DNA of 5,414 bases from WRAI01 sp031549605 (GTDB lineage Bacteria; Bacillota; Clostridia; Oscillospirales; UBA929), in contig JAVBPM010000029.1 of NCBI GenBank assembly GCA_031549605.1, positions 1 to 5,414 of the forward strand. The letters run 5' to 3'. This document shows positions 1 through 5,387 of this stretch, piece by piece (the stretch's first letter is position 1; every line of letters begins with the position of its first letter). The notes beneath the pieces are model-generated. The model ran no database searches. It was not told the DNA's origin and saw nothing but the letters and a program-made list of their open reading frames with translations. The position numbers were made by a program, and so were the translations under genes.

Positions 1-268
1 GGTCGCGGCGCTCAAGGCCGGCGAGATCGAGTTCACCTTCGTCGAGCCCGACGACGCCAAGACCTTCGACGGCGACGACGCCTTCCAGGTGATCGAGGGC
101 GACAGCTTCGTCGTCAACTACATCGGCAGCCACCGTTTGGCTACCGACCTCTACAACATTATCAAGGCCAAGTACCCTGACCGCACGATCCATTTGCAAA
201 AGCTGGGCCCGGTACTGGCCACCCACCTCGGCCTCGAGGTTGTTGCCGTCTGCTGCGAGCTGCGCTAA
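1..268 (+). CDS. DegV-like (EDD fold) protein, C-terminal 88 residues only
   Basis: The frame is open from the window edge (first full codon at base 2) to a TAA at 266-268; the start lies outside the window. The last part reads like the C-terminal lobe of DegV-family proteins, which bind fatty acids and in Gram-positive bacteria act as FakB subunits delivering them to the kinase FakA. A beta strand (GDSFVVNYIGS) is followed by an amphipathic helix (LATDLYNIIKAKYPD), a second strand, and then LGPVLATHLG, matching the family's GPVIGTHTGPG-type loop near the C-terminus. The usual GPG after the His is replaced by GLE, so the loop is divergent. The first 30 or so residues are acidic and unlike the usual family sequence. 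It is the last gene of its unit, being followed directly by a strong terminator. The DegV call rests on a short C-terminal pattern and should be treated as probable only. Confidence 0.55.
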   Translation, partial: VAALKAGEIEFTFVEPDDAKTFDGDDAFQVIEGDSFVVNYIGSHRLATDLYNIIKAKYPDRTIHLQKLGPVLATHLGLEVVAVCCELR

Positions 269-280
269 CCAACAAGGTAA

Positions 281-318
281 AACATGCCCTGGCCAAACAA
301 GCCGGGGCATGTTTTTTT
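281..318 (+). terminator. Rho-independent terminator after the DegV-like gene
   Basis: Bases 281-293 pair with 301-313 to give a 13-bp stem (one T-G wobble at 290/304) around a 7-base loop, followed by a run of seven T (312-318). The 5' arm begins 12 bases after the stop of the upstream gene. It separates that gene from the sporulation block and lies across the 5' end of the longest open frame of the next gene, which argues against the ATG at 284 as a start. Confidence 0.93.
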
Positions 319-340
319 ACTTTGTCCCATAGGATGCAGT

Positions 341-346
341 GAGGTG
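341..346 (+). promoter_or_regulatory. Ribosome binding site that fixes the deacetylase start at 353
   Basis: GAGGTG lies 6 bases before the ATG at 353. The in-frame ATG at 284 has no such site and sits inside the terminator stem of the preceding gene. Confidence 0.8.
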
Positions 347-352
347 TTGAAT

Positions 353-1144
353 ATGAAAGAAAAACTGACCGCGCTGCTGCACAAACTTGTCCCCTATAAG
401 CTACATGGCCTAGCCCTTTTAGCGCTGCTGCTGACTGTGACCGCCTTTGCCGTCGGCATTGAGCCGCAGACCGTCACGGCCATGGCATCCAAGCGCGAGC
501 TGCCCATCTACAGTCTCGCCGACACCACCAAGCGCGCGGCACTGACCTTTGACGCCGCGTGGGGCAACGAGGACACCCAGCAGCTCATTGACATTCTGAA
601 AGAATACAACGTGCACGCCACCTTCTTTGTCGTCGGCGACTGGGCGCGCAAATACCCCGACTCGGTCAAAGCGCTGCACGACGCCGGTCACGAGATTATG
701 AGCCACAGCAACAAGCATGAGCACATGCCACAGCTGTCGCCCGAGCAAATCGTCGAGAACATCAAGACGTCCAACGCCGACATTGAAAAAATCACAGGCG
801 CGCGTGTCACGCTGTTTCGCTTCCCCTACGGCGAATACGACGACAAGAGCGTCCGCGCCGTGCGCGGCATGGGCATCGAGCCGGTGCAATGGGATGTCGA
901 CAGCCTCGATTGGAAAGACCTGCCCGCCGACCAGATTACCCAGCGCGTCACCAGCCGCGTCAAGCCGGGCAGCATCGTACTATTCCACAACGCCGCTAAA
1001 CATACGCCCGCCGCACTGCCCGACATCATCAAAAAGCTACAGGCCGACGGCTATTCGCTGGTCAAGCTAAGCGAGATGGTACTTCGCGACAGCTACCGCA
1101 TCGACCACGAAGGCCGCCAGCACGCACTCAAACCCGGCGCATAA
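353..1144 (+). CDS. PdaB-like sporulation polysaccharide deacetylase (NodB/CE4), membrane anchored
   Basis: The protein has 263 residues from the ATG at 353, the start chosen for its GAGGTG site. A basic N-terminus and one hydrophobic segment (about 17-35) suggest a signal anchor with the enzyme outside the membrane. The NodB domain covers about 60-245. Motif 1 is TFDAAW (65-70) with catalytic-base candidate D67; the metal-binding His pair is H118 and H122 (SHSNKH); then come RFPYG (156-160), WDVDSLDW (180-187) and LFHN (210-213). Family members remove N-acetyl or related groups from peptidoglycan. In the classic TFDDG motif the second Asp binds metal; here it is A68, and replacement at this site is also seen in PdaB of Bacillus. 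That feature, the DWK motif 4 and the overall order favour PdaB over PdaA, which forms the muramic-delta-lactam of spore cortex. Its stop is 78 bases before sigG and no convincing terminator intervenes, so read-through into sigG is plausible. The family call is firm; the substrate is inferred. Confidence 0.88.
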   Translation: MKEKLTALLHKLVPYKLHGLALLALLLTVTAFAVGIEPQTVTAMASKRELPIYSLADTTKRAALTFDAAWGNEDTQQLIDILKEYNVHATFFVVGDWARKYPDSVKALHDAGHEIMSHSNKHEHMPQLSPEQIVENIKTSNADIEKITGARVTLFRFPYGEYDDKSVRAVRGMGIEPVQWDVDSLDWKDLPADQITQRVTSRVKPGSIVLFHNAAKHTPAALPDIIKKLQADGYSLVKLSEMVLRDSYRIDHEGRQHALKPGA

Positions 1145-1158
1145 CACAGCCGCGCCGT

Positions 1159-1188
1159 GTATGTTTTACGCCTCCCTCGGCAATACTG
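1159..1188 (+). promoter_or_regulatory. Predicted sigma-F (forespore) promoter of sigG
   Basis: The -35 element GTATG (1159-1163) and -10 element GGCAATACTG (1179-1188) are separated by 15 bases. Known sigma-F promoters in Bacillus have about GYATA, 15 bases, then GGNRANAMTR: the -10 matches at every specified position, the -35 at four of five, and the spacing is exact. The start of transcription would fall near 1194-1196, about 27-29 bases before the sigG ATG. sigG is a known sigma-F target, which supports the call. The last G of the -35 is also tolerated by sigma-G, so autoregulation is possible. Confidence 0.7.
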
Positions 1189-1216
1189 ACGTTACAGTCA
1201 ACACTGCCGGGGGAGG
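1171..1216 (+). promoter_or_regulatory. RNA hairpin that would mask the sigG ribosome binding site
   Basis: Bases 1171-1182 pair with 1205-1216 in a 12-bp, mostly G-C stem with one wobble (1177/1210). A symmetric 4x4 internal loop follows, then a 4-bp inner stem (1187-1190 with 1197-1200) and a 6-base loop. The 3' arm contains the sigG Shine-Dalgarno sequence GGGGGAGG (1209-1216), 6 bases before the ATG. No T run follows, so this is not an intrinsic terminator. RNA reading through from the deacetylase gene would carry both arms. RNA from the predicted sigma-F start at about 1195 would lack the 5' arm and could only form a small CAGT/ACTG hairpin (1195-1206) that leaves the site free. A hairpin limiting sigG translation is known in Bacillus subtilis; its role here is inferred from pairing alone. 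Confidence 0.75.
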
Positions 1217-1222
1217 TATCGC

Positions 1223-1996
1223 ATGCAAACCAAAGTTGAGATTTGCGGCGTCAATACCGCCAAGTTAAAAGTATTGCCCAACGCCGAGATTGTGGCGTTG
1301 CTCCAAAAAACCAAAGAGGGTGACCGCAGCGCGCGCGAACAGCTGATTAGCGGCAACCTGCGCCTGGTGCTCAGCGTCATCCAGCGCTTCATCGGCCGCG
1401 GCGAAAACGTCGACGATTTGTTTCAAGTCGGCTGCATCGGACTGATTAAAAGCATCGACAACTTTGACATCAGTCTAAACGTGCGCTTCTCCACCTACGC
1501 CGTGCCCATGATCATCGGCGAAATCCGCCGCTACCTGCGCGACAACTCGTCTATTCCCGTCAGCCGCTCGATGCGCGACACCGCCTACAAGGTGCTCAAC
1601 GCCAAGGAAAAATTCATGGCCGAGCACTCGCGCGAGCCGACCGTCGACGAGATTGCCAAACTGCTTGAGCTGCAACGCGAGGACATTATCTTCGCCATGG
1701 ACGCCATCATGGACCCCATCAGCCTGTACGAGCCGGTCTACTCCGACGGCTGCGGCGACGCCATCTGCGTTATGGATCAGGTCAAGGACAACCACAACAA
1801 CGACGAGAGCTGGTTGCAAACCATCGCCATCAAGGACGCCATCGGCCACCTCACCGACCGCGAGAAAAATATACTGTCCATGCGTTTTTACGATGGCAAA
1901 ACCCAGATGGAGGTCGCCGGCGAAATCGGCATCTCGCAGGCGCAGGTTAGCCGTCTGGAGAAAAACGCCATCAAACAAATCAAAAAACGCATTTGA
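1223..1996 (+). CDS. sigG: RNA polymerase sigma-G factor, late forespore sporulation
   Basis: The product has 257 residues, close to the roughly 260 of Bacillus SigG. It directs RNA polymerase to late forespore genes after engulfment. The N-terminal signature KVEICGV (4-10) is characteristic of sigma-G and separates it from sigma-F and sigma-B. Region 2 spans about 40-110, with NLRLVLSVIQRF, the core-binding DDLFQVGCIGL (64-74) and FSTYAVPMIIGEIRRYLRD for -10 recognition. Region 3 covers about 115-190. Region 4.2 carries the helix-turn-helix KTQMEVAGEIGISQAQVSRL (226-245). The ATG at 1223 has a very strong GGGGGAGG site 6 bases away, itself the 3' arm of the masking hairpin. In Bacillus sigG usually follows spoIIGA and sigE; here a deacetylase gene occupies that place. 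The stop is 11 bases before the sleB start, so the two are probably co-transcribed and sigma-G may drive its own operon. Confidence 0.97.
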   Translation: MQTKVEICGVNTAKLKVLPNAEIVALLQKTKEGDRSAREQLISGNLRLVLSVIQRFIGRGENVDDLFQVGCIGLIKSIDNFDISLNVRFSTYAVPMIIGEIRRYLRDNSSIPVSRSMRDTAYKVLNAKEKFMAEHSREPTVDEIAKLLELQREDIIFAMDAIMDPISLYEPVYSDGCGDAICVMDQVKDNHNNDESWLQTIAIKDAIGHLTDREKNILSMRFYDGKTQMEVAGEIGISQAQVSRLEKNAIKQIKKRI

Positions 1997-1997
1997 C

Positions 1998-2002
1998 GGA
2001 GG
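1998..2002 (+). promoter_or_regulatory. Ribosome binding site that fixes the sleB start at 2008
   Basis: GGAGG begins 2 bases after the sigG stop and ends 5 bases before the ATG at 2008. A TTG at 1993 is in frame and would overlap the sigG stop, but it lies upstream of this site and has no site of its own. Confidence 0.85.
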
Positions 2003-2007
2003 CGCCC

Positions 2008-2691
2008 ATGTCGACATCACGTCGTAAGCTTATTTTGGCCATTGCCATAGTCTTTGCCCTAAACATTGTCATCATACTCATCGTGCAGACGCTGAGCCGC
2101 GCCGACGCTGCCACCTACCGGCAGGGCTCGACCGGCAGCACGGTCAAAACCATCCAAACCAAGCTGAAAAACTGGGGCTACTACAAGGGCGGTATCGACG
2201 GCATTTACGGCTCCAAAACCGTCGAGGCCGTCAAGTACTTCCAGCGTAAAAACGGCCTGACCGCCGACGGCATTTGCGGCGCTAAAACACTGGCAGCACT
2301 AGGCATCAACGAAAAAAGCTCAACCTCTTCGTCGGCACGCAGCAACGATTTGGAGCTGCTGGCGCGCATCATCAGTGCCGAGGCGCGCGGCGAGCCATAC
2401 AACGGCCAAGTCGCCGTCGGTGCCGTGGTGATGAACCGAATCAAGCACCCGTCGTTTCCCAACACGCTGGCCGGCGTCATCTATCAGCCCGGCGCGTTTA
2501 CCGCCGTTACCGACGGCCAGGTCAACAAGCCCATCGCCGACGCCAGTCGCAATGCGGCCGTCGACGCCATGAACGGCTGGGACCCCACCGGCGGCTGCGT
2601 CTACTACTACAACCCGGCCAAAACCACCAACAAGTGGATGCTATCCAAGCCGGTCTCGGTCACCATCGGCAAGCATAAGTTTTGCAAATAA
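2008..2691 (+). CDS. sleB: SleB-type spore cortex-lytic enzyme (lytic transglycosylase)
   Basis: The protein has 227 residues from ATG 2008. Residues 8-27 are a hydrophobic export segment, with a possible signal-peptidase site at ADAA (32-35). A peptidoglycan-binding type 1 domain follows (about 37-100: LKNWGYYKGGIDGIYGSKT, then VKYFQRKNGLTADGICGAKT). A Ser-rich linker (about 103-113) leads to the Hydrolase_2/SleB domain (116-227). In it, AEARGEP holds the expected catalytic Glu (E125), with GQVAVGAVVMNR and the typical YYNPAKTTNKWM (199-211) near the end. SleB enzymes cleave cortex peptidoglycan carrying muramic-delta-lactam during germination and are made in the forespore under sigma-G. Placement 11 bases after sigG fits that timing. 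The usual partner gene ypeB does not follow: a terminator comes directly after the stop. A SleB-like sporulation hydrolase with another role is possible, since clostridia often carry several SleB-domain proteins. Confidence 0.88.
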   Translation: MSTSRRKLILAIAIVFALNIVIILIVQTLSRADAATYRQGSTGSTVKTIQTKLKNWGYYKGGIDGIYGSKTVEAVKYFQRKNGLTADGICGAKTLAALGINEKSSTSSSARSNDLELLARIISAEARGEPYNGQVAVGAVVMNRIKHPSFPNTLAGVIYQPGAFTAVTDGQVNKPIADASRNAAVDAMNGWDPTGGCVYYYNPAKTTNKWMLSKPVSVTIGKHKFCK

Positions 2692-2695
2692 ACGG

Positions 2696-2736
2696 ACAAG
2701 CTTCCGCGGCGTAATGCCCGGAAGCTTGTTTTTTTT
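2696..2736 (+). terminator. Rho-independent terminator after sleB
   Basis: An 11-bp stem ACAAGCTTCCG (2696-2706) pairs with 2719-2729, with a GC-rich partly paired apex, followed by eight T (2729-2736). It begins 4 bases after the sleB stop and closes the sporulation block. Confidence 0.93.
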
Positions 2737-2760
2737 ATCTCACCTGTTTCTTCACTTTTG

Positions 2761-2769
2761 TGCTATAAT
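2761..2769 (+). promoter_or_regulatory. Extended -10 vegetative promoter for the aldolase gene
   Basis: TGCTATAAT is a perfect extended -10 element (TGNTATAAT) for the housekeeping sigma factor. No good -35 hexamer is seen 16-18 bases upstream, as is common for extended -10 promoters. Transcription would start near 2776, giving a leader of about 40 bases. A second, weaker extended -10 (TGTTATACT, 2784-2792) would start transcription almost at the ribosome site and is less likely to be useful. Confidence 0.65.
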
Positions 2770-2814
2770 ACATGCAGCAGCTCTGTTATACTGGCAATGT
2801 AAAGGAGGGCGACT

Positions 2815-4104
2815 ATGAAATTTGACCTGCTGCACCCGGCTGACCAACTGGTTCTGATGATGGACCGCATTTACCAAAAGGGCATGACCACCACCTCGGG
2901 CGGCAACCTCAGCATCCTCGACGAGAGCGGCGACATTTGGATTACCCCGTCCGGCATCGACAAGGGGTCGCTGACACGCAACGACATGTGCCGCGTCACA
3001 CCTGACGGCAAGATTTACGGTCCGCACAAGCCGTCAGTTGAGCTGCCCTTCCACGCCACCATCTACAAGCGCCGGCCCGACCTGCGGGCCGTGCTGCACG
3101 CCCACCCGCCCGCACTGGTGGCCTTTTCGGTCGTGCGCGTTCTGCCAGACACCCATTTGGTGTCCAACGCCAGCCGCACACTGGGCAACATTACCATGGC
3201 CGGCTATGCCGTGCCCGGCTCACAGCAGCTTGGCGACTACATCGCCGACGAGTTTGAAAAGGGCTTTGATATCGTGGTCATGGCCAACCACGGCGTAGTT
3301 ATCGGCGCCGAGGATTTGTTCCGCGCCTTTATGAAGTTTGAAACACTCGAATCAACGGCCAAGCTGGAGATTTTCACGCGCAAGCTGGGCAACCCCAAGA
3401 GCCTGCGCGAGAGCGAAATCAACCTCACCAACACACGTGACCACCTGACCATGGACGACTTTGTGCCCAACAGGCACAGCGCCGAGGAGTGCGCTGCCCG
3501 CCGCGACATGATTCGGCTCATCCACCGCTCCTACCGTCAGGGCCTGTTCGGCAGTACGCAGGGCACGTTCTCAGTGCGCCTGTCCGACGGCAGCTTTATC
3601 ATCACGCCGTACGGCCTCGACCGCGCCTACCTCGACGAGGCCGACCTCGTGCTGATTAAAAACGGCATGAAGGAGCAGGGCAAGGTGCCCTCACGCTCAG
3701 TGCGTCTGCACGAAAAGATTTACGCGCGCCACGGTGAAATCAACTCTGTGTTGGGCGCCAACCCGCGCCACGCCATGGCCTTTGCCGTCACTGACACGCG
3801 GTTTGACCCGCGCACCATTCCCGAGAGCTACATCATGCTGCGCGAAATCCAAAAGGTACCCTTCAACTACATTTACATCAAGCAGGACGAGGTAGCCGAT
3901 ATGTTTTCAGCCAAAACACCGGTACTCATCTGCGAAAACAACCAAATTCTCTGCACCGGCAACAGCCTGCTCAACGCCTTTGACCGCCTTGAGGTCACCG
4001 AGGCCACGGCTCACTCCATCCTATCGGCCATGGACATCGCGCCGCTCGTGCACATCTCCGACAGTGAGGTGGCCGAAATCGACAAGGCTTTCAATCTTTC
4101 GTAA
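2815..4104 (+). CDS. Tandem class II aldolase/adducin-fold protein; second domain lacks the active-site residues
   Basis: The protein has 429 residues, about twice a single class II aldolase domain. AAGGAGG (2802-2808) lies 6 bases before the ATG. Domain 1 (about 7-215) has SGGNLS (28-33), TPSG (44-47), SVE (74-76), HAHPP (95-99) and NHG (158-160). E76, H95, H97 and H159 correspond to Glu73, His92, His94 and His155 of E. coli fuculose-1-phosphate aldolase, so zinc binding and catalysis look possible. Domain 2 (about 225-415) repeats the layout: TQGTFS (248-253), TPYG (264-267), SVR (295-297), GANPRHAMAF (314-323) and ENNQ (374-377). The same four positions have become R297, G314, N316 and N376, so this half cannot bind metal in the standard way. 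It may serve in assembly or regulation. The family cleaves or epimerises sugar phosphates such as fuculose- or ribulose-phosphates; the substrate here is not evident, and no sugar kinase or transporter lies nearby. It has its own promoter and no clear link to the spore genes. Confidence 0.85.
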   Translation: MKFDLLHPADQLVLMMDRIYQKGMTTTSGGNLSILDESGDIWITPSGIDKGSLTRNDMCRVTPDGKIYGPHKPSVELPFHATIYKRRPDLRAVLHAHPPALVAFSVVRVLPDTHLVSNASRTLGNITMAGYAVPGSQQLGDYIADEFEKGFDIVVMANHGVVIGAEDLFRAFMKFETLESTAKLEIFTRKLGNPKSLRESEINLTNTRDHLTMDDFVPNRHSAEECAARRDMIRLIHRSYRQGLFGSTQGTFSVRLSDGSFIITPYGLDRAYLDEADLVLIKNGMKEQGKVPSRSVRLHEKIYARHGEINSVLGANPRHAMAFAVTDTRFDPRTIPESYIMLREIQKVPFNYIYIKQDEVADMFSAKTPVLICENNQILCTGNSLLNAFDRLEVTEATAHSILSAMDIAPLVHISDSEVAEIDKAFNLS

Positions 4105-4147
4105 AGCGCCACACGGCAACATAGCCGCCGCGCACGTCGCTATACAG

Positions 4148-4180
4148 AAAAAAGAGGGTTGAGACAGTTCTCAACCCTCT
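4148..4180 (-). terminator. Convergent terminator between the aldolase and SLH genes
   Basis: Bases 4153-4164 and 4169-4180 form a perfect 12-bp stem with loop CAGT. Read on the minus strand it is followed by six T (complement of A 4148-4153), making a strong terminator for the SLH gene, whose stop is 13 bases away. On the plus strand the tail AAGTTTGTA is poor in T, so termination of the aldolase transcript is likely weaker, but the stem probably serves both. Confidence 0.9.
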
Positions 4181-4193
4181 AAGTTTGTACATC

Positions 4194-5375
4194 TCACAAC
4201 ATTCTGACAAAGGTCAGCAGCGCTTCCTCCATGGTGAACGTCCCCAGCGGGTCAAACTTACCGCCCGACTTGCCGTTCATGACGCCCTTGGCCTTGACAA
4301 AGGAGATATAGCTGTATGACCACGACGGCGCGACGGCGGCGTCCTTAAACGGAATGGTTTTTGCCCCAGGCACCTTGTCGCCCAGCACAACGCACACCTG
4401 CGACAATATCTTGGCCGCCTCGGCGCGGGTAATATTATTGTTGGGCGCAAACTTATTTTTGCCCACGCCACTGACAATCTTCAGCCTGGCCGTGGTAACG
4501 ACCTGTTGGTTTTTGCAGTCGGTAAAGCTGACGTCGCTCAGCGCGCCGGCATAGCCCCGCACCACCGCGTCAATCTTTTTGCCTGTCTTGACCTCAAGGT
4601 ATTTCACCGCCAGCCGGCAAAAGTTCAGGCGGCTAATCGGCTTTGTATAGCGATACTGCAAGTCGGCCGGCACAATGCCTTTGGCAATCGCCTTGTTAAC
4701 CTCGTCCTTGGCCCAGCTCGACGGCTGGTCGGGCGTATCGTTGGCCGAGTCGCTGAAAAAGAGTTCGCGAATGGTCAGCTGTGAACCGTTGCCGGCATTG
4801 TTGAGTTGAATCATAGGGTAATCAACGGCGTAGTTGCCGTAAGGCGTCACGCCGTCAACCGGCACCATATTCAAATAACCATTGAGGTTAATCGTGCCCT
4901 TAAACGTGCCGGCGCGCCCGTCGTGGTAAATCGACTTAAGCGCCGCCTGTCCGCTGGCACGGGTAATAACGTCGGTCAGCGGCAGCGTCCGGCTGCCATT
5001 GACAATTAAAAACACATTCCAACCGCCCGGCCCAACGTAGGTCAAATCAACGTGCAGATAGCAGTCCTTGCTCAGGTTGAGCGACTGCCGCGCGTAGCCG
5101 GCGGGATAGGTGCCGGTCATAACCGGCGCACACTGGGCAAATATGATGTTGGGCTTGATAATCATCTCGCCCTTAGCGCCCAGCGACGTTTTCAGCCAAG
5201 CACTGTTGTCGCCGAAATAGGTGGTCTCGTTGTTGTAGCCCGACTGAATGCGCCACATACTGCTGTCCACTGTCGGCTGTACAAACAAATCATCGGGAAA
5301 TTGGGCCATAGCGCCCAGCGGCAGCGCCAACAGCACTGTCGCCAGCAAAAATGCCAAAAGTCTCTTTCCGTTCAA
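4194..5375 (-). CDS. Secreted protein with three SLH motifs and an unrecognised beta-rich N-terminal region
   Basis: The likely start is TTG at 5375-5373, giving 393 residues; AGGAG lies 7 bases upstream. A GTG 15 bases earlier is in frame, but it abuts that site. Residues 1-24 form a clear signal peptide: NGKR, a hydrophobic core and the cleavage site AMA|Q. Residues 25-210 are rich in Gly, Asn, Tyr and alternating strands (for example YLHVDLTYVGPGGWNVFLIV split by turns, and MIQLNNAGNGSQLTIRELFF). This resembles a jelly-roll or carbohydrate-binding module, but I recognise no family. Three SLH motifs follow: about 219-263 (SSWAKDEVNKAIAKGIV, SRLNF), 284-331 (FTDC, NITRAEAAKIL at 314-324, the best match) and 342-393 (PFKDAAVAPSWSYSYISF, ending FVRML). 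SLH motifs hold proteins to pyruvylated secondary cell wall polymers, so a surface location is expected. The third motif has TME where TRAE is usual. The gene is monocistronic at its 3' end. Function is unknown. Confidence 0.82.
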   Translation of the reverse strand: MNGKRLLAFLLATVLLALPLGAMAQFPDDLFVQPTVDSSMWRIQSGYNNETTYFGDNSAWLKTSLGAKGEMIIKPNIIFAQCAPVMTGTYPAGYARQSLNLSKDCYLHVDLTYVGPGGWNVFLIVNGSRTLPLTDVITRASGQAALKSIYHDGRAGTFKGTINLNGYLNMVPVDGVTPYGNYAVDYPMIQLNNAGNGSQLTIRELFFSDSANDTPDQPSSWAKDEVNKAIAKGIVPADLQYRYTKPISRLNFCRLAVKYLEVKTGKKIDAVVRGYAGALSDVSFTDCKNQQVVTTARLKIVSGVGKNKFAPNNNITRAEAAKILSQVCVVLGDKVPGAKTIPFKDAAVAPSWSYSYISFVKAKGVMNGKSGGKFDPLGTFTMEEALLTFVRML

Positions 5376-5382
5376 GCGATCA

Positions 5383-5387
5383 CTCCT
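5383..5387 (-). promoter_or_regulatory. Ribosome binding site that favours the TTG start at 5375 for the SLH gene
   Basis: Read on the minus strand, AGGAG lies 7 bases before TTG (5375-5373). The alternative GTG (5390-5388) directly precedes it and would make the site part of the coding sequence. The signal peptide is also of more usual length from the TTG. No promoter is recognisable in the remaining 27 bases to the window edge. Confidence 0.65.

Noticed and set aside
307..334. A possible sigma-G promoter before the deacetylase gene (GCATG and CATAGGA)
   Set aside because: The spacer is about 16 bases where about 18 is usual, two -10 positions fail, the -35 lies in the terminator stem, and the start site would fall on the ribosome binding site.
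419..889. A 156-codon minus-strand open frame opposite the deacetylase
   Set aside because: It is a shadow of the NodB-domain gene caused by C/G-ending codons, with no family resemblance.
1144..1167. A possible terminator between the deacetylase gene and sigG
   Set aside because: The stem is only 4+2 bp with a mismatch (ACAC with GTGT), and the T run is four bases placed 3 bases away. It is too weak to call and would at best give partial termination.
1475..2020. A 181-codon open frame on the minus strand opposite sigG
   Set aside because: It lies antisense to a certain sigma factor gene and is Val/Asp/Gly rich, as expected from reading GAC/GCC-rich codons backwards; it has no recognisable domain.
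2784..2792. Second extended -10 element (TGTTATACT) before the aldolase gene
   Set aside because: Transcription would start around 2799, leaving almost no leader before the ribosome site at 2802, and no -35 is evident. The upstream TGCTATAAT is preferred.
2815..4104. Recent tandem duplication as the origin of the two aldolase domains
   Set aside because: The halves match only at fold motifs and not in DNA sequence, so any duplication or fusion is ancient.
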